From Arachnia propionica (GTDB lineage: Bacteria > Actinomycetota > Actinomycetes > Propionibacteriales > Propionibacteriaceae), in the NCBI RefSeq assembly GCF_037055325.1, contig NZ_CP146373.1:434001-498000 (forward strand): 64,000 bases of DNA. Direction: 5' to 3'. Each line of letters starts with the position of its first letter. Within the stretch, counting starts at the first letter, position 1. A program made the position numbers and the translations under genes. Below are positions 43,172 through 53,226 of this stretch, in pieces. The notes below the pieces were generated by a model. The model made no database searches and had not been told where the DNA came from. It saw nothing but the letters and a program-made list of their open reading frames with translations.

Positions 43172-44590
43172 TTACCGAGAAATGCCTCCGTGGACTTTCT
43201 TCCTGACGAACCATGAAATCGTCAATCCCACGAACCACAGAAGCGTCAGCCCCAAGGCTATTCGGGTGTCGTCATAACGCAACAGCACATAGACCACGAA
43301 CCCGAAGAAGAGCAGCACTACCCATGGCATGAAGGAGGCGCCCGGCATGCGGAATGCTGCATTCTTGTGGGCCTCGGGATACAACTTCCGATAGCGGATG
43401 TAGCACACCAGGACCAGTGACCACATGAACAGCACCAATCCCACCGATACCGAGGAGACCATGGTGAACGCCTCCATCACCGATCCGCCGATGACCAGGA
43501 TCGGGAAGGCGACACACGTCAGTGCTACTGACAGTATCAGCGCCTTGGCTGGAACCTGGTGCTTCGACAGATGGCCGAAGGACTCGGGTGCCTGCTTCGA
43601 CTGTGACAACCCGTACAGCATGCGGGAGGTCGAGAAGATCCCCGAGTTTGCGCTGGAGGAGGCAGAGGTCAGGACCACAAAGTTCATGGCCCCGGCCGCA
43701 GCCACGAACCCAACCATGCTGAACAGGTTCACAAACGGCGACATGGTCGGATCGATCTTGTCCCACGGAGTGACCGACATGATGACCGCCAAGGCCAGCA
43801 CGTAGAAGATCACGATCCGAACCGGTATGGCATTGATGGCTTTCGGCAGCGTTTTGTGCGGATCGGAGGTCTCGGCCGCAGCCGTTCCGATCAACTCGAT
43901 ACCGATGAACGCGAACACCGCGATCTGGAAAGCCGCCAAGAAATTATCACCGTCTGCGGGGAAGATCCCCAACGGACCATAGGCACTCCACAGGTGAGTG
44001 ATCGATGCGGTTGTCGAGCCGTCAGCAGACTGGAAGTTCACGAGGATCATCCCTATGCCGACGACAATCAGGAGCAGGATGGCGATGATCTTGATCAGGG
44101 CGAACCAGAACTCGATCTCACCAAACAACTTGACCGTCAACAGGTTACAGCCGAGCAAAGCCATCAGGAGAATGAACGTACAGATCATCGACCAGGTCAT
44201 GTCCTTGATCCAGAAATCAAAGTAACCGGCGATGACGACAACTTCTGCGCTGGCCGTGACGACCCACAGAATCCAGTACGTCCAGCCCGCGAAATATCCC
44301 GCCCATGGCCCGAGCATGTCTCGCGCGAAATCCTGGAAGGACTTGTACTCGAGGTTGTGAAGCAGGAGCTCACCCATCGCCCTCATCACGAAGAAAAGCA
44401 TCGTTCCGATGAGCAGATAGATCAGCAGCAATGACGGCCCTGCCAAGTGAACAGTCTTGCCTGAGCCCATGAACAGGCCCGTGCCAATGGCGCCGCCGAT
44501 GGCAATGAGCTGGATGTGGCGGTTCTTCAGATTTCGCTGCAGATGCTCTTGGCCATCAGCGGCCTGCGTTGAGGCAGGTTCATACGACAT
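43172..44590 (-). CDS. cycA: amino acid permease, CycA-like
   Basis: 472 residues from the ATG at 44590; a TTG six bases earlier is also open. Twelve-helix APC transporter. LIAIGGAIGTGLFMGSGKTV is the substrate-binding first helix, and FIGIELIGTAAAETSDP the sixth. Best fit is the D-serine/D-alanine/glycine/L-alanine transporter CycA. It overlaps alanine dehydrogenase by 11 bases, so uptake and use of alanine are joined in one operon. Confidence 0.87.
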   Translation of the reverse strand: MSYEPASTQAADGQEHLQRNLKNRHIQLIAIGGAIGTGLFMGSGKTVHLAGPSLLLIYLLIGTMLFFVMRAMGELLLHNLEYKSFQDFARDMLGPWAGYFAGWTYWILWVVTASAEVVVIAGYFDFWIKDMTWSMICTFILLMALLGCNLLTVKLFGEIEFWFALIKIIAILLLIVVGIGMILVNFQSADGSTTASITHLWSAYGPLGIFPADGDNFLAAFQIAVFAFIGIELIGTAAAETSDPHKTLPKAINAIPVRIVIFYVLALAVIMSVTPWDKIDPTMSPFVNLFSMVGFVAAAGAMNFVVLTSASSSANSGIFSTSRMLYGLSQSKQAPESFGHLSKHQVPAKALILSVALTCVAFPILVIGGSVMEAFTMVSSVSVGLVLFMWSLVLVCYIRYRKLYPEAHKNAAFRMPGASFMPWVVLLFFGFVVYVLLRYDDTRIALGLTLLWFVGLTISWFVRKKVHGGISR

Positions 44591-45704
44591 GATCAAGCGC
44601 TTCCGCCAAGGGCATCAGTGGCAGGTCGAACGCCTCGGCCACACCCGCAAAGGTCAGGTTACCCTTAACCGTGTTGAGGCCCTTGGCCAACGCGGGGTTG
44701 TCCTTCAGCGCCTGGGCTGCACCCTTGTCGGCGAGCTGAACCGCATAGGGAAGGGTGGCATTGGTGAGCGCCCAGGTGGAGGTGTTCGGCACCGCGCCCG
44801 GCATGTTCGCCACGCAGTAGAACTGCGAGTTGTGGACGGGGAAGGTCGGATCGTCATGGGTGGTCGGGTGGGAATCCTCGAAGCAGCCGCCCTGGTCGAT
44901 GGCGACATCCACCAGCACCGATCCGGGCTTCATCTCGGCAACCATGTCGTTGGTGACGAGTTTCGGGGCCTTCGCGCCGGGGATGAGCACCGTGCCGACC
45001 ACCAGATCGGCCTGGAGGACGTGCTCACGCACAGTGAGGGCAGAACTCGCAACCCCGTGCACCTGGTTGTGGAACCTCCAGAAGGTGTTGCGCAGCTTGT
45101 CGAGGTCGGTGTCGAGCACAGTGACATCCGCACCGAGACCCATGGCGATATTGGCCGCGTTCTGGCCTGCAACACCGCCACCGAGGACTACAACCTTGGC
45201 GCTGGGAACGCCACCGATGCAGCCCATAAGGACGCCGCGTCCGCCCTGGGCCTTCATGAGGGCATGGGCACCGACCTGGGGAGCCAAGGAGCCTGCGATC
45301 TCGGACATGGGGTAGAGCAGCGGCAACGCACCGGAGGGCAACTGGACTGTCTCGTAGGCGATCGACGTGGTGCCCGCCTTGAGCAGAGCATCGGTCTGGG
45401 GACGATCAGCCGCGAGGTGAAGGTAGGTGAACAGGGTCAGGTCCTCACGCAGGTACTGGTACTCGCTGGAGATCGGCTCTTTCACCTTGATCACCATCTC
45501 GCCAACCTCCCACGTGTCGGCGGCGTTGCTAACGATCTTCGCACCCTGCGCGACATATTCCTCATCCGAGATCGAGGAACCGACGCCTGCGCCCTTCTGG
45601 ATGTAAACCTCGTGACCCCTCCTGACGAGCTCGTGGACACCAACGGGGGTGATGGCGACCCGGAACTCGTTGTTCTTGACCTCGGTCGGGACTGCGATAC
45701 GCAT
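44580..45704 (-). CDS. ald: alanine dehydrogenase
   Basis: 374 residues. Converts L-alanine and NAD+ to pyruvate and ammonia, reversibly. MRIAVPTEVKNNEFRVAITP, VKEPI (catalytic Lys), FTYLHLAAD (catalytic His) and VVLGGGVAGQNAANIAMGLG (NAD) are all kept. It starts with GGAG at 7 bases and leads the ald-cycA operon. In mycobacteria ald is under an Lrp-type regulator; none is seen here. Confidence 0.95.
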   Translation of the reverse strand: MRIAVPTEVKNNEFRVAITPVGVHELVRRGHEVYIQKGAGVGSSISDEEYVAQGAKIVSNAADTWEVGEMVIKVKEPISSEYQYLREDLTLFTYLHLAADRPQTDALLKAGTTSIAYETVQLPSGALPLLYPMSEIAGSLAPQVGAHALMKAQGGRGVLMGCIGGVPSAKVVVLGGGVAGQNAANIAMGLGADVTVLDTDLDKLRNTFWRFHNQVHGVASSALTVREHVLQADLVVGTVLIPGAKAPKLVTNDMVAEMKPGSVLVDVAIDQGGCFEDSHPTTHDDPTFPVHNSQFYCVANMPGAVPNTSTWALTNATLPYAVQLADKGAAQALKDNPALAKGLNTVKGNLTFAGVAEAFDLPLMPLAEALDHVV

Positions 45705-45856
45705 GCGTTACTCCTTCGTAATTGTTTGGCTGCCCCACCTCGGGCATCCATGCGTTTGCCTGAGACCGACAGTAGTACGGCTCAGATCAGCGCGCGCAAG
45801 CACCCCCCTGTTTTTCGCTTCGACAAGGCCTTGAACCACTGCGGCCGGGAGCGACA

Positions 45857-45897
45857 GGACCCCTGCGAGGCCCTTCGGTGAGGGCTCGCAGGGGTCC
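45857..45897 (-). terminator. terminator of acnA
   Basis: GGACCCCTGCGAGGCCCT pairs with AGGGCTCGCAGGGGTCC with one bulge, 13 bases past the acnA stop; a very stable stem of about 17 bp. It also separates acnA from the ald promoter. Confidence 0.75.
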
Positions 45898-45909
45898 TTG
45901 GACCCGTCG

Positions 45910-48585
45910 TCAGGCTTTCGCCAGGTTACGCAGTACGTAGGGCATGATGCCGCCGTTGAGATAGTAGGCACGTTCCCCTGGGGTATCGATCCGCACGATG
46001 GCGTCGAATCCTGTCGTCACCCCGTCAGACCGGGTGGCGGTGATCCCGACCGTACGAGGGGTGATGCTGGAGTTCAGGGTGGTGATGCCGGAAATGGCGA
46101 GGGTCTCCTCTCCCGTCAGGCCGAGGGAGTCGGCCGAGACCCCTTCGGGAAACTGGAGCGGGAGGACTCCCATCCCGATCAAGTTGGAGCGGTGGATCCG
46201 TTCGTAACTCTCCGCGATCACGGCCTTCACCCCAAGCAGTGCCGTGCCCTTGGCCGCCCAGTCTCGAGATGATCCAGACCCATACTCCTTACCCGCCAAG
46301 ACCACCAGCGGAACACCTGCGGTCGCATAGTTCTGGGCTGCGTCATACACGGTTCTCACCGGACCCCCGGGAAGGGTGAAGTCGCGTGTGAAGCCGCCTT
46401 CGGTTCCGGGGGCCACCTGGTTTCGAAGTCGGATGTTGGCGAAGGTTCCCCGGATCATGATCTCGTGATTCCCACGCCGGGAACCATACGAGTTGAAATC
46501 GCGCTGGCTCACTCCACGGGAAGCAAGATACTCACCTGCCGGGGAATCGGCTTTGATGCTTCCCGCCGGGGAGATGTGATCAGTGGTGACGGAATCCCCC
46601 AGCTTCAGCAGTACCCGCGCACCTTCGATGTCCTTGACCGCGATGGGCTTGTCGGGCATTCCATCGAAATAAGGGGCTCTACGAACATAGGTGGATTCCT
46701 CGTTCCATGTGAAGACCACCCCGCCCGGGGTGGGCAGCGAACGCCAGCGTTCGTCTCCAGCAAACACATCCGCATAGCGGGATGAGAACATCTCGGAACT
46801 GATGGACGAGTTGATCACGTCCTCAATCTCGGCCTGGGTGGGCCACAGGTCCCGCATGAACACGTCGTCCCCATTACGGTCCTGACCGATGGGGTCATTG
46901 AACAAGTCGATGTCCATGGTTCCTGCCAAGGCGTAAATGATGACCAGCATCGGACTGGCAAGGTAGTTCATCTTCACATCCGGGCTGATCCGACCTTCGA
47001 AGTTCCGGTTACCAGAAAGCACCGCCGCAACGGCTAGGTCGTGCTCATTAACGGCAGCGGAAACCTCGGGAATCAGAGGACCGGTGTTACCGATGCAGGT
47101 TACACAACCGTAACCGACAAGGTTGAACCCGATAGCGTCGAGATACTGTCCAAGTCCCGACTTCGCATAGTAGTCGGTGACCACTTGAGACCCAGGCGCC
47201 AGCGATGTCTTGACCCAGGGTTTACGGGTCATTCCCCGCTCTACGGCTTTCTTCGCCACCAGGGCCGCCCCAAGCATCACGGACGGGTTGGAGGTATTGG
47301 TGCAGGACGTGATGGAGGCAACGGTGACGGCGCCGTTCCTCAGCTCGAAGGACGTGCCGTCCGCTAGTGTCACGGGTACCGCGAGCTCAGGGGTGTTTGT
47401 GTAGGCGGGGAGCACATCGCGGAAGCTGTCACGGGCTCGGGCGAGCAGAATGCGATCCTGGGGACGTTTCGGCCCGGCAATGGACGGCGCTACGGTACCG
47501 AGGTCAAGTTCGATGTATTCGGAGTAGACAGGTTCGCGGTCATCCTCGTGCCACAGTCCCTGGGCTCTGGCATACGCCTCCACGAGCGCGATCTGGGCTT
47601 CGTCTCGCCCGGTCAGGCGCAGGTAGTCGATAGTTTTCCCATCGATCGGGAACACCGCGATCGTGGAACCATACTCGGGGCTCATATTCCCAATGGTGGC
47701 GCGATTGGCGAGCGGCACCTGGGACACCCCCTCGCCATAGAATTCAACGAATTTCCCCACCACTTGATGCTGACGCAGCATCTCGGTGATGGTCAGGACC
47801 AGATCGGTGGATGTGGTTCCTTCGGGGAGCTTGCCTGTCAACTTGAACCCGACCACCCGTGGGATAAGCATGGAGACGGGCTGCCCCAGCATGGCTGCCT
47901 CGGCTTCAATACCGCCGACGCCCCAGCCGACTACGCCCAAGCCGTTGACCATGGTGGTATGGGAGTCAGTGCCTACACACGTGTCGGGATAGGCCTGGAG
48001 AACGCCGTCGACAACTCGCGGGAAGACGACCCGGGCTAGATGTTCGATGTTGACCTGATGAACAATTCCGGTTCCCGGGGGAACCACCTTGAAATCATCG
48101 AAGGCTGTCTGACCCCAGCGCAGGAACTGATAGCGTTCATGGTTGCGTTGGTACTCTATCTCGGTGTTCCGAGCGAAGGCGTCCGGGGTCCCAAATGCCT
48201 CTGCTATGACGGAATGGTCAATGACCATTTCCGCCGGAGCCAGCGGATTCACCTTTGCGGGATTCCCGCCGAGATTCGCAACGGCCTCCCGCATAGTCGC
48301 AAGGTCCACCACGCAGGGCACGCCCGTGAAATCCTGCATGACGACACGAGCGGGAGTGAACTGAATCTCGTGATTCGGTTCGGCACCTGCATCCCAGCTG
48401 CCGAGCGCACGGATGTCGTCGGCGGTGATGTTCGCCCCGTCCTCCGTGCGCAGCAGGTTCTCGAGCAGGATCTTCAGGCTATAGGGCAGCCTGTCGTGTC
48501 CTGTAACCGCATCGATTCGGAAGATCTCATAGGTGGTGCCATCCACGTCGAGGGATGACCTGGCCCCGAAACTGTTGACACTCAT
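45910..48585 (-). CDS. acnA: aconitate hydratase A
   Basis: 891 residues. Interconverts citrate and isocitrate. [4Fe-4S] ligands are in [14 protein letters not shown] and [17 protein letters not shown]-like [18 protein letters not shown] and the swivelling C-terminal domain with [16 protein letters not shown] are intact. AAGGAGAG lies before the ATG. The gene stands alone, with an upstream palindrome that may link it to a TCA regulator, and GarA controls the same cycle. Confidence 0.96.
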   Translation of the reverse strand: MSVNSFGARSSLDVDGTTYEIFRIDAVTGHDRLPYSLKILLENLLRTEDGANITADDIRALGSWDAGAEPNHEIQFTPARVVMQDFTGVPCVVDLATMREAVANLGGNPAKVNPLAPAEMVIDHSVIAEAFGTPDAFARNTEIEYQRNHERYQFLRWGQTAFDDFKVVPPGTGIVHQVNIEHLARVVFPRVVDGVLQAYPDTCVGTDSHTTMVNGLGVVGWGVGGIEAEAAMLGQPVSMLIPRVVGFKLTGKLPEGTTSTDLVLTITEMLRQHQVVGKFVEFYGEGVSQVPLANRATIGNMSPEYGSTIAVFPIDGKTIDYLRLTGRDEAQIALVEAYARAQGLWHEDDREPVYSEYIELDLGTVAPSIAGPKRPQDRILLARARDSFRDVLPAYTNTPELAVPVTLADGTSFELRNGAVTVASITSCTNTSNPSVMLGAALVAKKAVERGMTRKPWVKTSLAPGSQVVTDYYAKSGLGQYLDAIGFNLVGYGCVTCIGNTGPLIPEVSAAVNEHDLAVAAVLSGNRNFEGRISPDVKMNYLASPMLVIIYALAGTMDIDLFNDPIGQDRNGDDVFMRDLWPTQAEIEDVINSSISSEMFSSRYADVFAGDERWRSLPTPGGVVFTWNEESTYVRRAPYFDGMPDKPIAVKDIEGARVLLKLGDSVTTDHISPAGSIKADSPAGEYLASRGVSQRDFNSYGSRRGNHEIMIRGTFANIRLRNQVAPGTEGGFTRDFTLPGGPVRTVYDAAQNYATAGVPLVVLAGKEYGSGSSRDWAAKGTALLGVKAVIAESYERIHRSNLIGMGVLPLQFPEGVSADSLGLTGEETLAISGITTLNSSITPRTVGITATRSDGVTTGFDAIVRIDTPGERAYYLNGGIMPYVLRNLAKA

Positions 48586-48613
48586 CGCTCTCCTTGCGTC
48601 ACATCACGCCGCT

Positions 48614-48631
48614 TATCTCGACGTCAAGATA
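48614..48631. promoter_or_regulatory. 18-bp palindrome upstream of acnA
   Basis: TATCTCGACGTCAAGATA is an 18-bp palindrome with only one mismatched pair, centred 37 bases upstream of the acnA start. On the acnA strand it contains TTGACG, which could serve as the -35 box, so a bound factor would compete with RNA polymerase. The regulator is unknown. Confidence 0.55.
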
Positions 48632-48672
48632 TCACGGCGACGCCCTGTACCCAAAAAGCTTTCGTGAACACA

Positions 48673-49806
48673 TTAAGATCTCGTAGAGGGCCGCAGGATG
48701 GCGACACACTCCACATGGTGAGTCATAGGAAACAGGTCGAAGGCGCGAATCTGACATGCTTCATAGCCCCGGGCAGCGAAATCCGCTAAATCCCTCGCCA
48801 GACTGGCCGGATCGCAGGCCACGTGGGCGATGGCGCGTGGCGCGAGATCCGCTACCCTCGCCACCACGGCGGCCCCGGCACCCCGGCGAGGCGGATCGAG
48901 GACGACCAGGTCAACCTCGGGCGGAAGCCGGCGCAGTGCCTTCGCCAGTGGCAACGCCAAGAACCGCCCTCGAGGCACATTGATACGAGCATTTGCAACG
49001 GCCTCCCGGTCCACGTCCACCCCAAAAACCTCAGCCCCAGCGTGGTCCAGTCCAGCGGCAAACAATCCGGAACCGCAATAGAGATCGAGCGCCAGATCAC
49101 CCGATCTCGGCCTGAGTCCTGCCAAGACTGCGTCAAGCAGGGTCTCGGCCGCTTTGGGATGCACCTGCCAGAAACCGGAGACCGTCACATTGAAGGAAAA
49201 CTTTCCTACTTTCTCGCGGATCTGAGATCGACCGACAAGGACTTTCCCATCGGCAAGCACGCTGACCCCGCTCGCCGAACGAACCACGCTGAGCGACTCG
49301 GTGCCTTCCGTGAGTTCGTTCAACTGTGCTGGGAGAGGGCCGGGAGCAGCCGCGAGGCATCCCGTCTCGGGGAGTGGCACCACCTCGTGGGATCGTCGCC
49401 CACGTAGCCCAACCCGACCTTTGCTGACCGCGTACCTCATCCGGGTACGCCAGTTGACCATCGGTTGAACAGCCTCCACCCGCCCGGTCCACGTGATCCC
49501 CGCCATTCGAGACAGCTGCTCCGCGACGACAGCCGTTTTGAGGTCAAGTTGAAGCTCAGGACTGGCATGCTGCCAATCACAGCCACCGCACTCCCCCGCG
49601 ACCGGGCACGGAGGCTCAACCCTTCCAGAGGATGCCTCAAGAACTTGAACCACATGTCCTCGATCGAACCGCCTGCCCCTCTCAGTGATCTCGACTATCA
49701 CTCTTTCTCCTGGCAGTCCGCCCGTGACGAAAATCACCTTGTCGTCGATCCGCCCGATGACAACTCCACCATGGGCGACTCGTCCAAGTTGAACCTCAGC
49801 TTTCAT
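48673..49806 (-). CDS. RNA m5U methyltransferase with TRAM domain (TrmA/RumA family)
   Basis: 377 residues. N-terminal TRAM domain (about 1-58), Fe-S cysteines in CPVAGECGGCDWQH, then a SAM-dependent core: FWQVHPKAAETL, LDLYCGSGLFAAGL, LDPPRRGAG and ACDPASLARD. The nucleophile Cys is in the last motif. It methylates uridine C5 in rRNA or tRNA. The mycobacterial position match is Rv2689c. It overlaps the KimA-like gene by ATGA. Confidence 0.9.
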   Translation of the reverse strand: MKAEVQLGRVAHGGVVIGRIDDKVIFVTGGLPGERVIVEITERGRRFDRGHVVQVLEASSGRVEPPCPVAGECGGCDWQHASPELQLDLKTAVVAEQLSRMAGITWTGRVEAVQPMVNWRTRMRYAVSKGRVGLRGRRSHEVVPLPETGCLAAAPGPLPAQLNELTEGTESLSVVRSASGVSVLADGKVLVGRSQIREKVGKFSFNVTVSGFWQVHPKAAETLLDAVLAGLRPRSGDLALDLYCGSGLFAAGLDHAGAEVFGVDVDREAVANARINVPRGRFLALPLAKALRRLPPEVDLVVLDPPRRGAGAAVVARVADLAPRAIAHVACDPASLARDLADFAARGYEACQIRAFDLFPMTHHVECVAILRPSTRS

Positions 49807-51776
49807 CTCGCACTCTGCCTGACCTCACGCTGCCGCGAACTCCTGAGCTGGTAGGGTACGGATATCACCATCACGCCACTCATGTAGTGCAACCTGGTGC
49901 GGATCAACAAGGTGGTCTGGTTGTGGAGCAGCCGTTCCCGCCAGTTTCCCACCACGTAGTCGGGAATGTAGACGGCCACGACATCCCGGGGATTCTCGGT
50001 ACGAAGATCCGCCACATACCGGATGAAAGGTTGAGTGATCTCCCGGTAGGGGGATGCGATCACACGCAGCGGAATCCCAAAATCCTCCTTCCGCCACGCT
50101 TTCATGAGCTCGCGCGCCTCCTCGTCGTCAACGGAGATCGTCACTCCCATCAAAGAAGTCGCACGAGATGCCTTTGCGTAGGCGATGGCTTTCGCGGTGG
50201 GCAGGTTAACCTGCTGCACCAAAACCACCGCACGGACCCGGCTCGGCAATGCTCGGTCAGATTCAGGCCGGAGTGCCAGCTCATCCCTGACCTGGTCGTA
50301 GTGCCTTCGAATCAGAACCATCAGCAGGTACATCACTCCCATGGCAACCAGGGCGAGATAAGCGCCGTGGGCGAACTTGGAGATGAGCACGACAACGAGC
50401 ACCACAGCAGTCATTCCCGCACCGAGGAGGTTGATCACGCGAGAACGTTTCATACGTCTCCGCTCACCCCGGTCCTTCTCGGCACGAAGCGCACGGTTCC
50501 AGTGCAATACCATTCCGATCTGCCCAACCGTGAAGGAAATGAAGACACCGACTACGTAGAGCTGGATCAGGGCAGTCACCGAAGCGTTGAAAACCCACAC
50601 GAGAAGAATGGCTACCACTGCCAGCAGCACGATCCCGTTGGAATAGGCCAAACGGTCCCCTCGCGTGTGGAGCTGCCGAGGTAGGTAGCCATCCTTAGCA
50701 AGGATTGATGCCAGGCTCGGGAAACCATTGAAAGCAGTGTTCGCCGCCAAGAACAGGATCAACAAGGTGGCGATGATGACCACGTAGAACCCAGGAAGGA
50801 ACCAATCGCCGAAGACTGCACGGGCAAGTTGCCCTGTCACGGTTACTGCAGCGGTATGGATGGTCGAACCATCGGGGGCCAGGTAGTGGGTTCCGGTCAG
50901 CTCGTCGATCAGGTGCACGTGGAGCAGGTTGGCCAATAGAACGATCCCGACGAGCATGGTCACCGCGATCAACCCGAGCATCCCGAGTACTGATGCGGCA
51001 TTGCGGCTCTTGGGAGGGCGAAACGACGGCACACCGTTGGCGACTGCTTCCACACCAGTCAATGCTGCGCAGCCCGAAGAGAAGGCTCGGGTGATGATCG
51101 CGACCAGCACCCACCCAAAGGTGTGGTCAGTTCCTTGGGTGCCGATCACAGTCAGATCCGAGGTTTCGCTTCTCAACGGTTGCCCCAGGATCAGGACCCG
51201 GAAGAACCCTACAGCGAGCATCACGAGCATAGAGAACATGAAGACATAGGTTGGCCAGGCCAGGATTCCTCCGGAGTCCCTGACTCCCCGCAGATTCATC
51301 AGGGTCAGAACAACGATCACCCCGACTGCGATGGGCACCTCATAACCTCGTATCCCGGGAAGCATCGCCTTGGCGTTGAGCACACCGGCGGAAATCGAGA
51401 CGGCGACCGTCAACACGTAGTCGACCAGCAAAGCCGAAGCAACGGTCAGTCCGGCGTACCTTCCCAGGTTGGCGGCGGCGACCTCGTAGTCTCCCCCACC
51501 GGTCGGATAGGCCTGAACGGTCTGCCGGTAGGACATCACAACCACAACGATCACGGCCCCGACCGCGAGCCCGATCTGCCACGAGAAGAGATATCCGGTC
51601 ATGCCTGCCAAGGACAAGGTGATCAGGATCTCGTCGGGTGCATAGGCAACCGAGCTCAGGGCGTCGGAAGCAAACACGGGCAGCGCAAGACGCTTCGGGA
51701 GCAATGTCTCTCCCAGCTGGGCGCTCGCCAGGCGGCGACCGACGAACAAGCGCTTCAACGCCTGATAGATGTTCAC
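49803..51776 (-). CDS. kimA: KimA-like potassium importer (APC superfamily)
   Basis: 657 residues from a GTG. Twelve membrane helices (to about 480) and a cytoplasmic USP-like tail (about 500-657). Motifs close to Bacillus KimA are FASDALSSVAYAPDEILI, SYRQTVQAYPTGGGDYEVAA, LLVDYVLTVAVSISAG, AFSSGCAALTGVEAV and LAANTAFNGFPSLA. KimA is a K+/H+ symporter inhibited by c-di-AMP. It is divergent from two TrkA-type genes across an 87-base gap, and co-translated with the RNA methyltransferase. Confidence 0.85.
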   Translation of the reverse strand: MNIYQALKRLFVGRRLASAQLGETLLPKRLALPVFASDALSSVAYAPDEILITLSLAGMTGYLFSWQIGLAVGAVIVVVVMSYRQTVQAYPTGGGDYEVAAANLGRYAGLTVASALLVDYVLTVAVSISAGVLNAKAMLPGIRGYEVPIAVGVIVVLTLMNLRGVRDSGGILAWPTYVFMFSMLVMLAVGFFRVLILGQPLRSETSDLTVIGTQGTDHTFGWVLVAIITRAFSSGCAALTGVEAVANGVPSFRPPKSRNAASVLGMLGLIAVTMLVGIVLLANLLHVHLIDELTGTHYLAPDGSTIHTAAVTVTGQLARAVFGDWFLPGFYVVIIATLLILFLAANTAFNGFPSLASILAKDGYLPRQLHTRGDRLAYSNGIVLLAVVAILLVWVFNASVTALIQLYVVGVFISFTVGQIGMVLHWNRALRAEKDRGERRRMKRSRVINLLGAGMTAVVLVVVLISKFAHGAYLALVAMGVMYLLMVLIRRHYDQVRDELALRPESDRALPSRVRAVVLVQQVNLPTAKAIAYAKASRATSLMGVTISVDDEEARELMKAWRKEDFGIPLRVIASPYREITQPFIRYVADLRTENPRDVVAVYIPDYVVGNWRERLLHNQTTLLIRTRLHYMSGVMVISVPYQLRSSRQREVRQSAR

Positions 51777-51784
51777 GAGGCCCT

Positions 51785-51819
51785 ACGGTAGACCTATCGC
51801 AGAGTGATTGCGATACCGT
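51785..51819. promoter_or_regulatory. inverted repeat between the kimA-like and TrkA genes
   Basis: TATCGCA and TGCGATA (7 bp, 7-base spacer) lie within an outer ACGGTA...TACCGT pair. The repeat sits 8 bases from the kimA start and 45 from the trkA start, so one factor could control both directions. The gap is too short for a ydaO-type c-di-AMP riboswitch. Confidence 0.5.
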
Positions 51820-51863
51820 CGGATCGATTATCCGGGAGTCCCTGGAGCGGGAGGTAAACGCAG

Positions 51864-52526
51864 ATGCACATTGTGATCATGGGTTGCGGTCGTGTTGGTT
51901 CCATGCTTGCGCGGGGCCTCGAGAAGCGAGGGCATTCGGTTGCGGTGATCGACGTCAACGTGGATTCGTTCCGGCGGCTTGGTTTTGATTTCCAAGGAAT
52001 TACGGTCAGCGGTATCGGGTTCGACAGGGAGGTCCTGGAAGCTGCCGACATCCGTCATGCCGATGGTTTCGCCGCCGTTTCCAGTGGTGACAACTCGAAC
52101 ATCCTTGCAGCCAGGGTGGTTCGTGAACAGTATGGGGTGGACAATGTGGTGGCCCGCATCTACGACCAAGGCAGGGCCGCCGTCTATGAAAGATTGGGCA
52201 TCCCCACCGTTGCCACCGTTCGCTGGACCGTGGGTCAAGTGATGCGCAGGTTGCTGCCAGAGGGCAGCGAGCCCGTGTGGCGCGACCCGTCGGGGACGGT
52301 TCGCCTGCTTCAGATCTACGTCCATTCGGGCTGGGTGGGTAGGCGTATCAGGGATATGTCTGCAGCGGCTCAGGCACCCATCCCGTTCGTCTCCCGTACG
52401 GGGCGCGGCATCGTCCCGGACTCCCAAACAGTATTCCAGGATGGGGATCTGATTTTCGTCGCCTGCGAGACCGAACGAACCGATGCTGTGGAGTCCTTGT
52501 TCGCCGCTCCCCCGACCCGCTCCTGA
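51864..52526 (+). CDS. ceoB: TrkA-family potassium uptake regulator (CeoB-like)
   Basis: 220 residues. RCK_N domain with VIMGCGRVGSMLARGLEKRG (nucleotide site) and the Asp in VIDVNVDSF, then a C-terminal RCK_C domain (about 135-215). It should bind NAD(H) or ATP/ADP and gate a membrane K+ system. GGGAGG lies 10 bases upstream. It pairs with ceoC 18 bases downstream; no TrkH/KtrB channel gene is in the window. Confidence 0.9.
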   Translation: MHIVIMGCGRVGSMLARGLEKRGHSVAVIDVNVDSFRRLGFDFQGITVSGIGFDREVLEAADIRHADGFAAVSSGDNSNILAARVVREQYGVDNVVARIYDQGRAAVYERLGIPTVATVRWTVGQVMRRLLPEGSEPVWRDPSGTVRLLQIYVHSGWVGRRIRDMSAAAQAPIPFVSRTGRGIVPDSQTVFQDGDLIFVACETERTDAVESLFAAPPTRS

Positions 52527-52544
52527 GATCTGTGAGGAATTACC

Positions 52545-53207
52545 ATGCGAGTAGCCATCGCCGGAGCCGGCAACGTCGGCCGATCCATCGCACGTGAGCT
52601 GATCAGCAACGGTCATCAGGTTCTCCTGATCGAAAAAGATCCAGCAGCTATAAACCCCGACTCCGTGCCCGGGGCGGAGTGGTTCCAGGCGGACGCCTGT
52701 GAGCTCCAGAGTCTGGAGGAGGCGGAGCTGGAGAACTGTGATGTCGCGATCGCCGCCAGCGGTGACGACAAGGTGAATTTGGTACATTCCCTGCTCGCCA
52801 AGACAGAGTTCGGGGTGCCTCGGACGGTCGCACGAATCAATCATCCGGGCAACGAGTGGCTCTTCGACGAGGCCTGGGGAGTTGATGTCGCGGTTTCCAC
52901 TCCGCGCATCATGTCTGCCTTGGTGGAGGAAGCAGTCGCAACCGGTGATTTGGTGAGGCTGTTCACCTTCACCAAGTCCACCACGAACCTTTCTGAGATC
53001 CGGTTGCCGCGACACAGTCCTTTCGTCGGTCGCCGAATCCGTGATCTGGAGCTACCCCGCGAGGTAGTCCTGGTGGCCATCATTCGCGACGGTATCCCAC
53101 TGGTACCCGAACGTGACGGCGCCCTTGAGGCCATGGACGAGATGCTGTTCGTGGCCAGTCAGGACGCAGAGAGCGAACTCAGCTCGCTGTTCGCCCCACT
53201 CAACTGA
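52545..53207 (+). CDS. ceoC: TrkA-family potassium uptake regulator (CeoC-like)
   Basis: 220 residues, same fold as the preceding gene: IAGAGNVGRSIARELISNGH, LLIEKDP, then an RCK_C domain with LPRHSPFVGRRIRDLELP. Rv2691-Rv2692 in M. tuberculosis have the same order beside the KimA-like Rv2690c. The two RCK proteins probably form a heteromeric ring. Confidence 0.9.
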   Translation: MRVAIAGAGNVGRSIARELISNGHQVLLIEKDPAAINPDSVPGAEWFQADACELQSLEEAELENCDVAIAASGDDKVNLVHSLLAKTEFGVPRTVARINHPGNEWLFDEAWGVDVAVSTPRIMSALVEEAVATGDLVRLFTFTKSTTNLSEIRLPRHSPFVGRRIRDLELPREVVLVAIIRDGIPLVPERDGALEAMDEMLFVASQDAESELSSLFAPLN

Positions 53208-53226
53208 TCGGTGGTTTACCGTAGGG

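Noticed and set aside
42969-43277. 102-codon plus-strand open frame between dxs and the permease
   Set aside because: No ribosome-binding site, no recognisable sequence, and it crosses the permease terminator and 3' end.
45705-45850. Short leader-peptide-like frames upstream of ald
   Set aside because: They run without a stop into ald in the wrong frame and have no attenuator structure.
51777-51863. Possible c-di-AMP (ydaO-type) riboswitch before the KimA-like gene
   Set aside because: The gap is 87 bases and is shared with a divergent promoter, too short for the aptamer; only an inverted repeat is present.
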